DNA of 64,000 nucleotides from an uncultured Acidimicrobiaceae bacterium (GTDB taxonomy: Bacteria > Actinomycetota > Acidimicrobiia > Acidimicrobiales > RAAP-2): positions 1 through 64,000 of the forward strand of contig CAIQOJ010000105.1 of NCBI GenBank assembly GCA_903873395.1. The letters are read 5' to 3'. Below are positions 37,812 to 46,451 of this stretch, in pieces. The position numbers and the translations under genes were made by a program. The stretch's first letter is position 1. Each line of letters starts with the position of its first letter. The notes beneath the pieces are model-generated. The model searched no databases. It was given only the letters and a program-made list of their open reading frames with translations, and was not told the DNA's origin.

Positions 37812-39359
37812 ATGGGCTACTGGTCTTGGACCGTGGCGAGCGCACGTCGTCCGGACCTTCCTCCTACCGACAGAGGTCTTCAGCGCATCGTGACCGGCAG
37901 CACCATCTACGACCAAGACGGGAAACCGGTCACAGGACCGGGCCGCGCTGGTTCACCTGACGACCCTTTTGTCGAAGTCCGGGCGTCGAACCCTCGTCCA
38001 CGGGATGTGCAGGTGGACACGCCGCCGGTTCGGGTGGGCCACGACCGGCGATCTCCCGTGAGCCCCTCAGGCATCACAGGAACCCCTCGCTATGCCCATG
38101 CTGCCCCTCGGGAAAATCGAAAGGAGCGGCGGGCCCGCCGGAAAGCACGCATCGCACGTCGCACGACGTGGGTGGGTCGTCACCCGAAGTCCGTGGTGGG
38201 CCTCATCCTCCTCTTCGTCCTTACCCCGCTGTGGATCTCACTCGGTTCGGCCGCTACGGACCCGGCACTAGGTCCGTCGGTCGGATCCCGACTCGCGGAG
38301 TGGGTGCGCGGGCATGGCGGCGGTGGAATCGTCACCTTCGCCGAAGACACCTGGTACACGTGGAATGCGCCACCCAAGGGCGGCAAGCCTGCCTCGGGTG
38401 CCATCCCCGTGGCTCCAGTGACCACCTCGACGATCCCCGTCCCAACCGGACCGGTGCATCTGGCTGCGCCTGCAGCGATCGCCCCCTTCGTGACAGCCCC
38501 TACGCCAGGTGAAGGTGAGTGGCATCCGATCGGACGCACGATGGACGGCATCCCCACCATGTACGCCGCTTACCTCCGGCCCAACGGCGTCAACACCAGC
38601 CTGGTCACCGGCGTGGCCTGGATGGACACCAAGCTGGTGTCGGCCACGCTCTATGCCGGCACCGCCATCCCGGGGACGGGCCAGGCCTTCGCCCACATGG
38701 CACCGATCAGCGGTGATGCCCTCAACTCCCTGGACGCTGCCTTCAACTCCGGATTCCGAATGCAAGATGCCCAGGGCGGGTTCTACCTCGATGGGGTCAC
38801 GGCAGTGCCGCTCCAACTTGGTCGGGCATCGCTGGTCATCACCGCAGACGGCACCCCGGACATCGGCTCGTGGGGGACCGAGGTGAACATGTCGCCTTCG
38901 GTCGTGGCTGTGCGTCAGAACCTCGACCTCATCGTCGACCACGGCCAGCCTGCTGCTGGCCTGAACGCCAACGACAACATCCGATGGGGTGCGACGTTGG
39001 GTGGGCGGGTCCAGGTGTGGCGGTCCGGTCTCGGCATCACAGCCGACGGCGCCCTCGTCTACGTCGGGGGTTCGGGGCTCTCGATCGTCGACCTGGCCAA
39101 TGTGCTCATGAGGGCAGGTGCGGTGCGGGCCATGGAGATGGACATCAACACGGCCTGGGTCAATTTCTCGAGCTGGTCCCTCCCTGTTGGCGTGCCAGCA
39201 ACGGCGGCTACGGGCACGAAGCTGACCTACGACGAGGCCACCTATCCCAGCCGATACTTCGGCACCCAGTCGCGAGACTTCATCACCGTGTCGGTTCGAC
39301 CCGGGGTCACCGGCGGCCCAGTTGCCCACGCAGGCATCCAAGGCGCCCACCCCCGCTAA
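37812..39359 (+). CDS. Membrane-anchored phosphodiester glycosidase-like protein
   Basis: A 515-residue protein with a long, basic cytosolic N terminus (1-127, including KERRARRKARIARR), one membrane segment at about 128-147 (VVGLILLFVLTPLWISLG) and a large outer domain. That domain (about 235-505) resembles the NAGPA/phosphodiester glycosidase fold: DAAFNSGFRMQDAQGGFYLDG, LIVDHGQPAAGLNANDNIRWGATLGG and a late GAVRAMEMDINTAWVNF region. A Thr/Pro linker lies at about 185-225. The start is uncertain; GTG at 37890 is an alternative. The substrate is unknown; cell-wall glycans are a guess. Confidence 0.72.
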   Translation: MGYWSWTVASARRPDLPPTDRGLQRIVTGSTIYDQDGKPVTGPGRAGSPDDPFVEVRASNPRPRDVQVDTPPVRVGHDRRSPVSPSGITGTPRYAHAAPRENRKERRARRKARIARRTTWVGRHPKSVVGLILLFVLTPLWISLGSAATDPALGPSVGSRLAEWVRGHGGGGIVTFAEDTWYTWNAPPKGGKPASGAIPVAPVTTSTIPVPTGPVHLAAPAAIAPFVTAPTPGEGEWHPIGRTMDGIPTMYAAYLRPNGVNTSLVTGVAWMDTKLVSATLYAGTAIPGTGQAFAHMAPISGDALNSLDAAFNSGFRMQDAQGGFYLDGVTAVPLQLGRASLVITADGTPDIGSWGTEVNMSPSVVAVRQNLDLIVDHGQPAAGLNANDNIRWGATLGGRVQVWRSGLGITADGALVYVGGSGLSIVDLANVLMRAGAVRAMEMDINTAWVNFSSWSLPVGVPATAATGTKLTYDEATYPSRYFGTQSRDFITVSVRPGVTGGPVAHAGIQGAHPR

Positions 39360-39404
39360 CGTCCCGTTCGTGATGATGCGCTCGCCCCACCGTTGAGGAG
39401 ACCA

Positions 39405-40202
39405 GTGCACAAGAGGGTTCCCAAGCGTCCTTACGAGGCCGAACTGCTGCGCCTTCAGGCCGAACTGACCACCATGACCGAGTGGATCAAGGAGTCCGGT
39501 GCTCGGGTGGTCGTCATTTTTGAAGGTCGCGACGCAGCTGGCAAGGGTGGCGCCATCAAGCGAATCTCGGAGTACTTGAGCCCCCGCATCTGTCGGATCA
39601 CAGCCCTGCCAGCACCCACCGAGCGAGAACGATCTCAGTGGTATTTCCAACGTTACGTGTCGCACCTTCCCTCAGCAGGGGAGATGGTCCTCTTCGACCG
39701 CTCTTGGTATAACCGGGCCGGGGTCGAGCACGTCATGGGCTTTTGCACTTCCGAGGAGTACCACCGGTTCCTCGCCCAGTGTCCTGTCTTCGAACACCAG
39801 TTGATCGAGGACGGCATCATCCTGGTCAAGTATTGGTTCTCGGTGAGCGACACCGAACAGGAACGACGATTCCAGTCTCGCCTCGACGATCCGCTGCGCC
39901 GTTGGAAGCTGAGCCCGATGGACGTCGAGGCCCGTCAGCGGTGGTCGGACTACTCGCGAGCCAAAGACGCCATGTTCTTCCACACCGATACTCCCGAGTC
40001 GCCGTGGTTCGTGGTCGACGCCGAAGACAAGCGAGCAGCCCGGCTCAACTGCATCGCCCACCTGCTCAGCCAGGTTCCCTACCAGGCGGTCGATGAGACT
40101 CGTCTGAAGTTGGGCAAGCGGGAGAAGGACGACGGTTACCGTCGTCCGCCCAGGGATCTCTACTCCTACGTGCCGGACCACGCGTCCATGCTGCTCGACT
40201 GA
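39405..40202 (+). CDS. ppk2: Polyphosphate kinase 2 family protein
   Basis: PPK2 enzymes move phosphate between polyphosphate and nucleotides. The P-loop is FEGRDAAGKGGAIKRI (about 39-54), followed by LPAPTERERSQWYFQRYVSHLP and the Walker B region MVLFDRSWYNRAGVE. The lid region has VSDTEQERRFQSRLDDPLRRWKLSPMD. GTG at 39405, with GAGGAG upstream, gives 265 residues, a single-domain enzyme. Whether it favours ADP, GDP or AMP cannot be told here. It is convergent with dprE2. Confidence 0.93.
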   Translation: MHKRVPKRPYEAELLRLQAELTTMTEWIKESGARVVVIFEGRDAAGKGGAIKRISEYLSPRICRITALPAPTERERSQWYFQRYVSHLPSAGEMVLFDRSWYNRAGVEHVMGFCTSEEYHRFLAQCPVFEHQLIEDGIILVKYWFSVSDTEQERRFQSRLDDPLRRWKLSPMDVEARQRWSDYSRAKDAMFFHTDTPESPWFVVDAEDKRAARLNCIAHLLSQVPYQAVDETRLKLGKREKDDGYRRPPRDLYSYVPDHASMLLD

Positions 40203-40228
40203 TCGTCTGGACTGCTGTCGACGATTTT
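40202..40228 (+). terminator. Weak terminator after ppk2
   Basis: ATCGTC (40202-40207) pairs with GACGAT (40220-40225) and is followed by TTT. It overlaps the ppk2 stop. The stem is only six pairs with a 12-base loop. Confidence 0.35.
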
Positions 40229-40246
40229 CGCCAGGAGTTCTGCTGC

Positions 40247-41008
40247 TCAGGCCGGCATGCGGCGCCAGATGGCTCGGGGGAGCAGCTTCATGACGGCGAA
40301 GACCCACCGCAGGATGCCCGGCGAATAGACGACGTTTGCCCCTGAGGCGATGGCCCCGATGACATCGGAGGCCACGGCATCGGGTGTGGTGGAGAACGGA
40401 GCCGCATCCATGCCCTCGGTCATCCGCCCCTTGACGAAGCCGGGGCGAACGATGGTGACGCCGACTCCTGAGCCGACCAGGGAGTCGCCCAGTCCCTGGG
40501 CGAAGGCATCAAGTCCGGACTTGGTCGAGCCGTAGATGTAGTTGGCCTTGCGGGCGCGGTCGCCCGCCACCGAGGAGATGACCACGATGCGCCCGTGTCC
40601 TTGGCGTCGCATCCGTCCGGCTACGGCCAGCAGGCCGGCGGCCAGTCCGGTGAAGTTGGTGGTGATGAGGTCAGCGGCCGCCAGGGGGTCGGCTTCGAGG
40701 GCAGCCTGGTCTCCCAGAGCTCCTGCCGCAGCCACCACGATGTCGATGTCACCGAAGGTGTCGAACGCGGCATCGATCACCGCGGGCGTGCCGGCGATAT
40801 CGGTGGTGTCGTAGGCGACGACCTCCGCAGTAGTGGCACCCGCGGCCAAGGCGGCTGCTGCGGCGGCGTCGAGGCGCTCGGACGGGCGACCAGCCAGGAC
40901 GACGGTCTTGCATCGGGCCGGGACGAGTCCGGCCACGATTGCCTGGGCGATCTCCGAAGATCCTCCGAGAACGAGAACGGACTGGGGGCGGCCGATGGCG
41001 TCGATCAT
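40247..41008 (-). CDS. dprE2: Decaprenylphosphoryl-2-keto-erythro-pentose reductase DprE2
   Basis: A 253-residue short-chain dehydrogenase that would complete the epimerisation of decaprenyl-phosphoryl-ribose to decaprenyl-phosphoryl-arabinose. The NAD site is VLGGSSEIAQAIV (13-25). The catalytic set is Ser in VVISSVAGDRARKANYIYGSTKSG with YxxxK, and PGFVKGRMTEGM follows. The GSSEIA motif is typical of DprE2 rather than generic SDRs. It is the last gene of the ubiA-dprE1-dprE2 set, 118 bases after dprE1. Confidence 0.93.
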   Translation of the reverse strand: MIDAIGRPQSVLVLGGSSEIAQAIVAGLVPARCKTVVLAGRPSERLDAAAAAALAAGATTAEVVAYDTTDIAGTPAVIDAAFDTFGDIDIVVAAAGALGDQAALEADPLAAADLITTNFTGLAAGLLAVAGRMRRQGHGRIVVISSVAGDRARKANYIYGSTKSGLDAFAQGLGDSLVGSGVGVTIVRPGFVKGRMTEGMDAAPFSTTPDAVASDVIGAIASGANVVYSPGILRWVFAVMKLLPRAIWRRMPA

Positions 41009-41126
41009 GAGTGGGGTGGGTCTCCTGGAGTTCGGTGGGTGGTGGTACTGATGGATGTCAGCGGTTACTGGAAGTGGTGCGTGTCAGCCATGGGCGAACA
41101 TGGGGAAGTGGACGTGGGGAGCGCAG

Positions 41127-42557
41127 TCAGGGTGCTCCGGGGCCACACAGGCCTAGGCGTCGCCCCAGGTCGGACTGGAGAACGCCGTCGGGGTCGACCC
41201 GACGCTTGACGGTGCTGAACTCGTCGACACGTGGGTACATGGCTCGGAAGGTCTCTGGGGCCAGACGTGAGTCCTTGGCCAGGTAGATCTTCCCACCAGC
41301 CTCCAGCACCCAGGCATCGAGATCATCGAGCAGGGTGTCCAGGGTCGGGTAACCGACGGGCAGGTCGAGGGCCAAGGTCCATCCAGGCATGGGAAACGAC
41401 AGGTGGCCTGGATCACCGGGACCAAAACGCTTGAGCACGGCGAGGAACGAGGCCAGTTTGACCTCGGTCAGGCGTTCGATGATTCGCCGGACGGTCTCTC
41501 CTTCGGCGTCAGGCACCACGAACTGATACTGGAGGAAGCCCTTGGGCCCATAGAGGCGGTTCCAGTCCCCCACGCCATCGAGCGGATGGAAGAAGCCGGT
41601 CATGTGGTGGGGTTTGGCCAGCTGCCGTGTAGGTGCTTTTCGGAACCACATCTCGTTGAAGGCGGCCACGGTCAGAGGATTGAGCAGGCCGCTCGGCGGG
41701 GTGAGCGGCACTCGGGCCAACTGGCGGGGCACGAATGCCGTGGCCTTGTCCGGGTTGGAGCGCAGGCGGGCAGGCAGATCTTCCAGGCGGGCGTGGTCAC
41801 CTCGGGTGAGTACGGAGCGCCCAAGTCGGCTACCGGTGGATTGGCAGTCGATCCAAGCCACCGAGTAGCGGTAGTCGTCATCGCCATGGAGCATCTTGTC
41901 CATGACGTCGTCGAGGTCGACCGCCCGCTCGGTGTCGACGAGCATGTAGCTCGTCTCGACTGGGACCATCTGCAGGGTGGCCTCGGTGACGACTCCGGTG
42001 AGTCCCATGCCGCCAGCAGTGGCCCAGAAGAGATCGGGATCCGAATGGGCCGACAGGACATGGGGACCGGTTGGGGTCACCAGGGTCATCGAGGTCACGT
42101 GCGAGCAGAAGCTGCCATCGACATGGTGGTTCTTGCCGTGAATGTCGGCGGCGATGGCACCGCCGACGGTCACGAGCCGCGTGCCCGGGGTGACGGGAAC
42201 AAACCAACCGAGCGGCACGAAGCGTTCCATGAGCGACTGCAGGCTGACCCCGCCACCCACGGTGATCCGACCTGTCTCGAGGTCGATGTCGTGGATGCCG
42301 TCGAGCCAGGTCGCATCGACCACGATCCCGCCGGCATTTTGTGCAGCATCGCCATAGCTGCGGCCCAATCCCCGGGCCACGATCCCGCGGTTGGCGCTCC
42401 GAGGGCCCGGATGGTCGGCTTGGGCGAGTGCAGCCGCCATGGCATCGTCGACGATGCTCGGGTGCACGGCGTGGACGACGTCGGCAGCCGTCGGGGCTGT
42501 CAATCCCCAGCCGGTGAGTTCGGTCCGGTGGCTCTTGGGGCGTGGAGTGGTGCTCAT
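41127..42557 (-). CDS. dprE1: Decaprenylphosphoryl-ribose 2'-oxidase DprE1
   Basis: An FAD-dependent VAO-family oxidase of 476 residues that oxidises decaprenyl-phosphoryl-ribose at C2. The FAD loop ARGLGRSYGDAAQNAGG (61-77) and GGAIAADIHGKNHHVDGSF (132-150) are present. The C-terminal region has YLAKDSRLAPETFRAMYPRVDEF with the active-site Lys. Position 396 in GWTLALDLP is Ala, where the Mycobacterium tuberculosis enzyme has Cys387. The ATG overlaps the ubiA stop by ATGA. Confidence 0.95.
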   Translation of the reverse strand: MSTTPRPKSHRTELTGWGLTAPTAADVVHAVHPSIVDDAMAAALAQADHPGPRSANRGIVARGLGRSYGDAAQNAGGIVVDATWLDGIHDIDLETGRITVGGGVSLQSLMERFVPLGWFVPVTPGTRLVTVGGAIAADIHGKNHHVDGSFCSHVTSMTLVTPTGPHVLSAHSDPDLFWATAGGMGLTGVVTEATLQMVPVETSYMLVDTERAVDLDDVMDKMLHGDDDYRYSVAWIDCQSTGSRLGRSVLTRGDHARLEDLPARLRSNPDKATAFVPRQLARVPLTPPSGLLNPLTVAAFNEMWFRKAPTRQLAKPHHMTGFFHPLDGVGDWNRLYGPKGFLQYQFVVPDAEGETVRRIIERLTEVKLASFLAVLKRFGPGDPGHLSFPMPGWTLALDLPVGYPTLDTLLDDLDAWVLEAGGKIYLAKDSRLAPETFRAMYPRVDEFSTVKRRVDPDGVLQSDLGRRLGLCGPGAP

Positions 42558-43525
42558 CCTGCGTAGACCCCGATGGCGAACAGGGCCACCCAGATGACCC
42601 CATAGGCCTGGAGGCGATGGTCGCGCAGGGCCAACTCCTCAGGAGCAGCCCCGAGGCCCGAGTCGAGAAGCCGCAGCACGTGGAGCAGGGCGATGACGAA
42701 GGGGACGATGGTCAGCTCGAACCAGATCGGATCGTGGCCGGGGTGGACCTGGCCGGCTCGTTCGAAGGCCCACAGGCAGTAGGCAGAGACCGCCACGGCG
42801 GCTGACAGTGTGCGAACCGTGCGCAAAAAGGTGGCCGTGTAGAGGCCGAGAGTCTGGCGCACAGCGCCCTCGTTGGCTTCATCGTCACCCAAGAGGTGCT
42901 TCTCTCCCGAGCGCTTGCCTGTGACCACCAGCAGGGACCCGAAGGAGACCACGATGAGAAACCAGTTGGACAGCGGGACCGAGGTTGCTACGCCGCCGGC
43001 GATGGCCCGCAGGATGAAGCCGGCACTGACGCAGGCCAGGTCGAGGATGGGCTCGTTCTTGAGCCCGCCGGAGTAGGCGAGTTGCACGGCCAGGTAGGCA
43101 CCCATGACAACTCCGAGCTGCCACCCGGCCAGCACGACAGCCAGAGCCACCGAGGCGGCGAGGGCGACGATGCCCAGGGTGAGGGCCAAGGGGACCGCGA
43201 CCACTCCGGCAGCCACTGGTCGACGGCACTTGGTCGGATGCGCCCTGTCGGCCTCGACGTCGCGAGCGTCGTTCAGGTAGTAGGTGCCCGAGGCGGCCAG
43301 GCAGAAGATGCCGAAGGCCGCACTGGCATGCCAGAGCACGGTGAGATGGAACAGGACACCGGCTGCCCCCGGAGCCACGAAGACCAAAAGGTTCTTGATC
43401 CATTGCCGGGGCCGGGCCAATCGCACCATGCCGTGCACGAGCGACTCCGACGTTGATTCGGACGCGACGGACCCGGAGGTGGTGTCGCCCGTCGGGCGGT
43501 GCACAGCGTCAGCCGGAGTGGTCAC
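42554..43525 (-). CDS. ubiA: Decaprenyl-phosphate phosphoribosyltransferase (UbiA family)
   Basis: A UbiA-type membrane prenyltransferase that makes decaprenyl-phosphoryl-5-phosphoribose, the first committed lipid of arabinan synthesis. The Asp-rich motif is YYLNDARDVEADRAHPTKCRRPVAAG, and RPRQWIKN precedes the first membrane helix. The second motif is YSGGLKNEPILDL. About nine hydrophobic segments are visible. The start is uncertain: GTG at 43525 gives 323 residues with a disordered 28-residue lead, and GTG at 43666 would add 47 more. It is the first gene of the operon. Confidence 0.9.
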   Translation of the reverse strand: MTTPADAVHRPTGDTTSGSVASESTSESLVHGMVRLARPRQWIKNLLVFVAPGAAGVLFHLTVLWHASAAFGIFCLAASGTYYLNDARDVEADRAHPTKCRRPVAAGVVAVPLALTLGIVALAASVALAVVLAGWQLGVVMGAYLAVQLAYSGGLKNEPILDLACVSAGFILRAIAGGVATSVPLSNWFLIVVSFGSLLVVTGKRSGEKHLLGDDEANEGAVRQTLGLYTATFLRTVRTLSAAVAVSAYCLWAFERAGQVHPGHDPIWFELTIVPFVIALLHVLRLLDSGLGAAPEELALRDHRLQAYGVIWVALFAIGVYAG

Positions 43526-43757
43526 GTGCTCCTCGGGTTCTGGGGTTCGGAAATGGCCATAGACGGCAACTCGTTCGGACGTCACCGTCCAGTGCGGGCC
43601 GACTGAGCCCGCAACGTCGGTCGGGCACCCACCAGGGTAGGTCCTCGCGGCGAGTGAGGTGGCCACCGGGGGTCAGAACAAGGCGGTCGGTGGCCACTGA
43701 CCGACCCGGGAACGAGGGCCTCGTTGACACGTTTAGGCTTGACGGTGCGTCAGCATC

Positions 43758-43763
43758 TAGTAT
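43758..43763 (+). promoter_or_regulatory. Leaderless-type -10 for the B12-binding protein
   Basis: TAGTAT ends eight bases before the GTG at 43772; an overlapping TATCTC (43761-43766) lies 16 bases after TTGACG (43739-43744). Either would place the transcript start close to the GTG. Confidence 0.42.
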
Positions 43764-43771
43764 CTCTCGCC

Positions 43772-44188
43772 GTGAAGCGCCCCTACCGAGTGGTTGTCGC
43801 CAAGCCCGGCCTCGACGGGCATGATCGCGGGGCAAAGGTGATCGCCCGAGCCCTGCGAGATGCTGGGTTCGAGGTCATCTATACCGGGCTCCATCAGACG
43901 CCGGACCAGGTGGTCCAGGCGGTCATCCAAGAGGATGCCGACGCCGTCGGCCTCTCGCTGCTGTCCGGTGCCCACCTGACACTCGTCCCGAGAGTCATCG
44001 ATGGTTTGCGGGAGCAAGGCCGCGACGATGTCCTCGTCATGGTCGGCGGGATCATCCCCGAGGCGGACATCCCAGTACTCAAAGACCTAGGCGTTTCTCA
44101 GGTCTTCACTCCTGGCGCACCGCTCCCAGCCATCGGTGCATGGTTGGAAGAGGCGCTCGACCAGCGAGAGGGCGGAGTCGGCGACTGA
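43772..44188 (+). CDS. Lone cobalamin-binding subunit of methylmalonyl-CoA mutase type
   Basis: A 138-residue protein made only of the B12-binding Rossmann domain. [37 protein letters not shown] carries the DxHxxG base-off motif (Asp15, His17, Gly20). SLLSGAH and [12 protein letters not shown] follow, as in the C-terminal domain of methylmalonyl-CoA mutases. In split mutases this domain pairs with a separate catalytic subunit, which is not in the window. It sits before sucCD, which use succinyl-CoA. GTG at 43772 is preferred over TTG at 43724 because of the promoter position. Confidence 0.9.
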   Translation: MKRPYRVVVAKPGLDGHDRGAKVIARALRDAGFEVIYTGLHQTPDQVVQAVIQEDADAVGLSLLSGAHLTLVPRVIDGLREQGRDDVLVMVGGIIPEADIPVLKDLGVSQVFTPGAPLPAIGAWLEEALDQREGGVGD

Positions 44189-44381
44189 CCCGAGATCGCC
44201 CGTGCCCTCTTCGGGCCCGGGTTTGGGTACGAAGCGCTGAGCCTCTGGGCTGAGCGTTTCGTGCTCGAAGAACGGCGGTGAGCGTCCACGCTCCCGTCAG
44301 CAGGAACGCAGGACCCAGCAAGACCAACCCACAGGCAAACGGGCGGGCTTCGGCCCCTCCAACAGGAAGGATACGGATCCG

Positions 44382-45530
44382 GTGGATCTCTTCGAGTACC
44401 AGGGCAAGCAGTATTTCGCCCGCTTCGGCATCCCCATCTCCAAGGGCGGTGTGGCCGATACCGTCGACCAAGCAGTGGCCCAGGCCGAGGAGTCGGGCTA
44501 TCCCGTCGTCATCAAAGCTCAGGTCAAGGTCGGCGGACGAGGCAAGGCCGGTGGCGTCAAGTTGGCCGACAATGTCGACGAGGCTCGTATGCACGCGGGC
44601 AACATCCTCGGCCTGGACATCAAGGGTCACGTGGTCAAGCGCCTGTGGGTCGAGCATGCCTCGGACATCGCCAAGGAGTACTACGCCAGCTTCACCCTCG
44701 ACCGCAGTGCCAAGAAGCACCTGGGCATGCTGTCGGCCGAAGGTGGCGTGGAGATCGAGGAAGTGGCCGTCACCAACCCCGACGCCATCGCCTTGATTCA
44801 CATCGATCCGGTGGACGGACTCTCGCTCGAGGTTGCCCAGGAGTGGGTGGCCCGGGCCAACCTCGACGAGGAGGCCCGAGAGCAGGCGGCGGAACTTCTG
44901 GTCAAGCTGTACGCCTGTTACACCGAGGGCGACTGTGACCTCGCCGAGATCAACCCCTTGATTCTCACCCCTGAGGGCAAGGTCCATGCTCTCGATGCCA
45001 AGGTCACCTTGGATGCCAACGCCGAGTATCGCCATCCCGAGTGGGACGAGTTCGCCGGCAGCGATGTCGAGGACGAGCGCGAGGCGATGGCCAAGGAGCG
45101 GGGGCTGAACTACATCGGCCTGTCCGGTTCGGTGGGCATCATCGCCAACGGTGCTGGCCTGGCCATGAGCACCCTCGACGTCGTCAATCAGTGCGGTGGC
45201 TCAGCGGCCAACTTCCTTGACATCGGCGGAGGTGCCAATGCCGACGTCATGGCCGCAGCGCTTGAGGTCATCAACTCAGACCCAGCCGTGAAGTCCATCT
45301 TCGTCAACATCTTCGGCGGAATCACCCGGGTCGACGAAGTGGCCAAGGGCGTCCTCGAGGCGCTCAGTCGTGTCGACATCACCTCACCCATCGTGCTCCG
45401 CCTCGATGGGACCAATGCCGTAGCGGGCCGGGAGATCCTGGCCTCGCACCTTTCCGATCGCCTGGTCGCCGAGCCGACCATGCTCGATGCCGCCCGCAAA
45501 GCGGTCGCCCTTGCTGGAGGTCAGTCATGA
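44382..45530 (+). CDS. sucC: Succinyl-CoA synthetase beta subunit
   Basis: SucC binds nucleotide in the TCA-cycle step succinyl-CoA to succinate. The ATP-grasp start MDLFEYQGKQYFARFGIPISKG, GYPVVIKAQVKVGGRGKAGGVKLA and EINPLILTPEG are all typical, as is FVNIFGGITRVDEVAKG near the end. The length of 382 is normal. GTG at 44382 follows AGGAAGG. The 193 bases before it hold a GGGCTTCGGCCC hairpin but no gene. ATGA overlap with sucD. Confidence 0.98.
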   Translation: MDLFEYQGKQYFARFGIPISKGGVADTVDQAVAQAEESGYPVVIKAQVKVGGRGKAGGVKLADNVDEARMHAGNILGLDIKGHVVKRLWVEHASDIAKEYYASFTLDRSAKKHLGMLSAEGGVEIEEVAVTNPDAIALIHIDPVDGLSLEVAQEWVARANLDEEAREQAAELLVKLYACYTEGDCDLAEINPLILTPEGKVHALDAKVTLDANAEYRHPEWDEFAGSDVEDEREAMAKERGLNYIGLSGSVGIIANGAGLAMSTLDVVNQCGGSAANFLDIGGGANADVMAAALEVINSDPAVKSIFVNIFGGITRVDEVAKGVLEALSRVDITSPIVLRLDGTNAVAGREILASHLSDRLVAEPTMLDAARKAVALAGGQS

Positions 45531-46417
45531 GCATCTTCGTCGATGAGAACACCAAGGTCGTCGTCCAGGGCATCAGCCCGACCAGCCAGGGGCTCTACCA
45601 CGGTCTACGTAACCGGGCCTACGGGACCCAGGTGGTGGCCGGTACGAACCCGAATCGCGGGGGCGAGGAGATCGAAGGGATCCCCGTCTTCACCACCGTT
45701 GCCGAAGCCGTCGAGGCGACAGGGGCCAATGCCTCGTTCATCTCGGTGCCGCCCAAGTTCGCCGCTGACGCCATCGTGGAGGCCGCTGCTGCTGGCGTGC
45801 CCTTCGTGGTGTGCATCACCGAGGGCATCCCGGCGTCGGATGAGGCTCTGGCCTACAACCGCCTGGTGCGGGAGTTCCCAGGAACCCGCCTGCTCGGCCC
45901 GAACTGCCCGGGCATCATCTCGCCAGGGAAGTGCAACATCGGTATCACCTCGGGTGACATCGCCATGCCGGGCGGTCCCGTGGGTATCGTCAGCCGCTCA
46001 GGCACGTTGACCTATCAGGCGCTCCACGAGTTGAGCCAGCAGGGCGTCGGCCAGACAACCTGCGTGGGCATCGGGGGCGACCCTGTTCCCGGCACCAGCT
46101 TCATCGACTGTCTCGCCGCATTCGAGGCTGACCCCGACACCCGGGCCATCATGATGATCGGTGAGATCGGCGGATCGGCCGAAGAAGAGGCAGCGGAGTT
46201 CATCGCCTCCTCGGTCACCAAGCCCGTCGTCTCCTACGTGGCCGGCGTCACCGCCCCTCCTGGACGGAAAATGGGCCACGCTGGCGCCATCATCTCGGGC
46301 TCCAAGGGCACGGCTCAGGCCAAGATGGAGGCCCTCACGTCTGCTGGGGTCACCGTGGCCCAGAACCCGACCGAGGCTGGCGAGGCCATGGTCGACATCG
46401 TTCGGAAGCTGGGCTGA
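45527..46417 (+). CDS. sucD: Succinyl-CoA synthetase alpha subunit
   Basis: SucD carries the phospho-histidine and binds CoA. The CoA site VVVQGISPTSQGLYHGLRNRAYGTQVVAGTNPNRGG and the active-site His in GRKMGHAGAIISGSKGTAQAK are present, with LLGPNCPGIISPG in between. The length of 296 is standard. It is coupled to sucC. Confidence 0.98.
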   Translation: MSIFVDENTKVVVQGISPTSQGLYHGLRNRAYGTQVVAGTNPNRGGEEIEGIPVFTTVAEAVEATGANASFISVPPKFAADAIVEAAAAGVPFVVCITEGIPASDEALAYNRLVREFPGTRLLGPNCPGIISPGKCNIGITSGDIAMPGGPVGIVSRSGTLTYQALHELSQQGVGQTTCVGIGGDPVPGTSFIDCLAAFEADPDTRAIMMIGEIGGSAEEEAAEFIASSVTKPVVSYVAGVTAPPGRKMGHAGAIISGSKGTAQAKMEALTSAGVTVAQNPTEAGEAMVDIVRKLG

Positions 46418-46451
46418 TCCCCAGGACGTACCCCGGCGCGGGGTGCACTCG

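Noticed and set aside
46161..46451. Upstream extension of the HAD hydrolase frame
   Set aside because: It overlaps sucD in another frame and is Arg/Ser/Pro-rich, a typical shadow translation.
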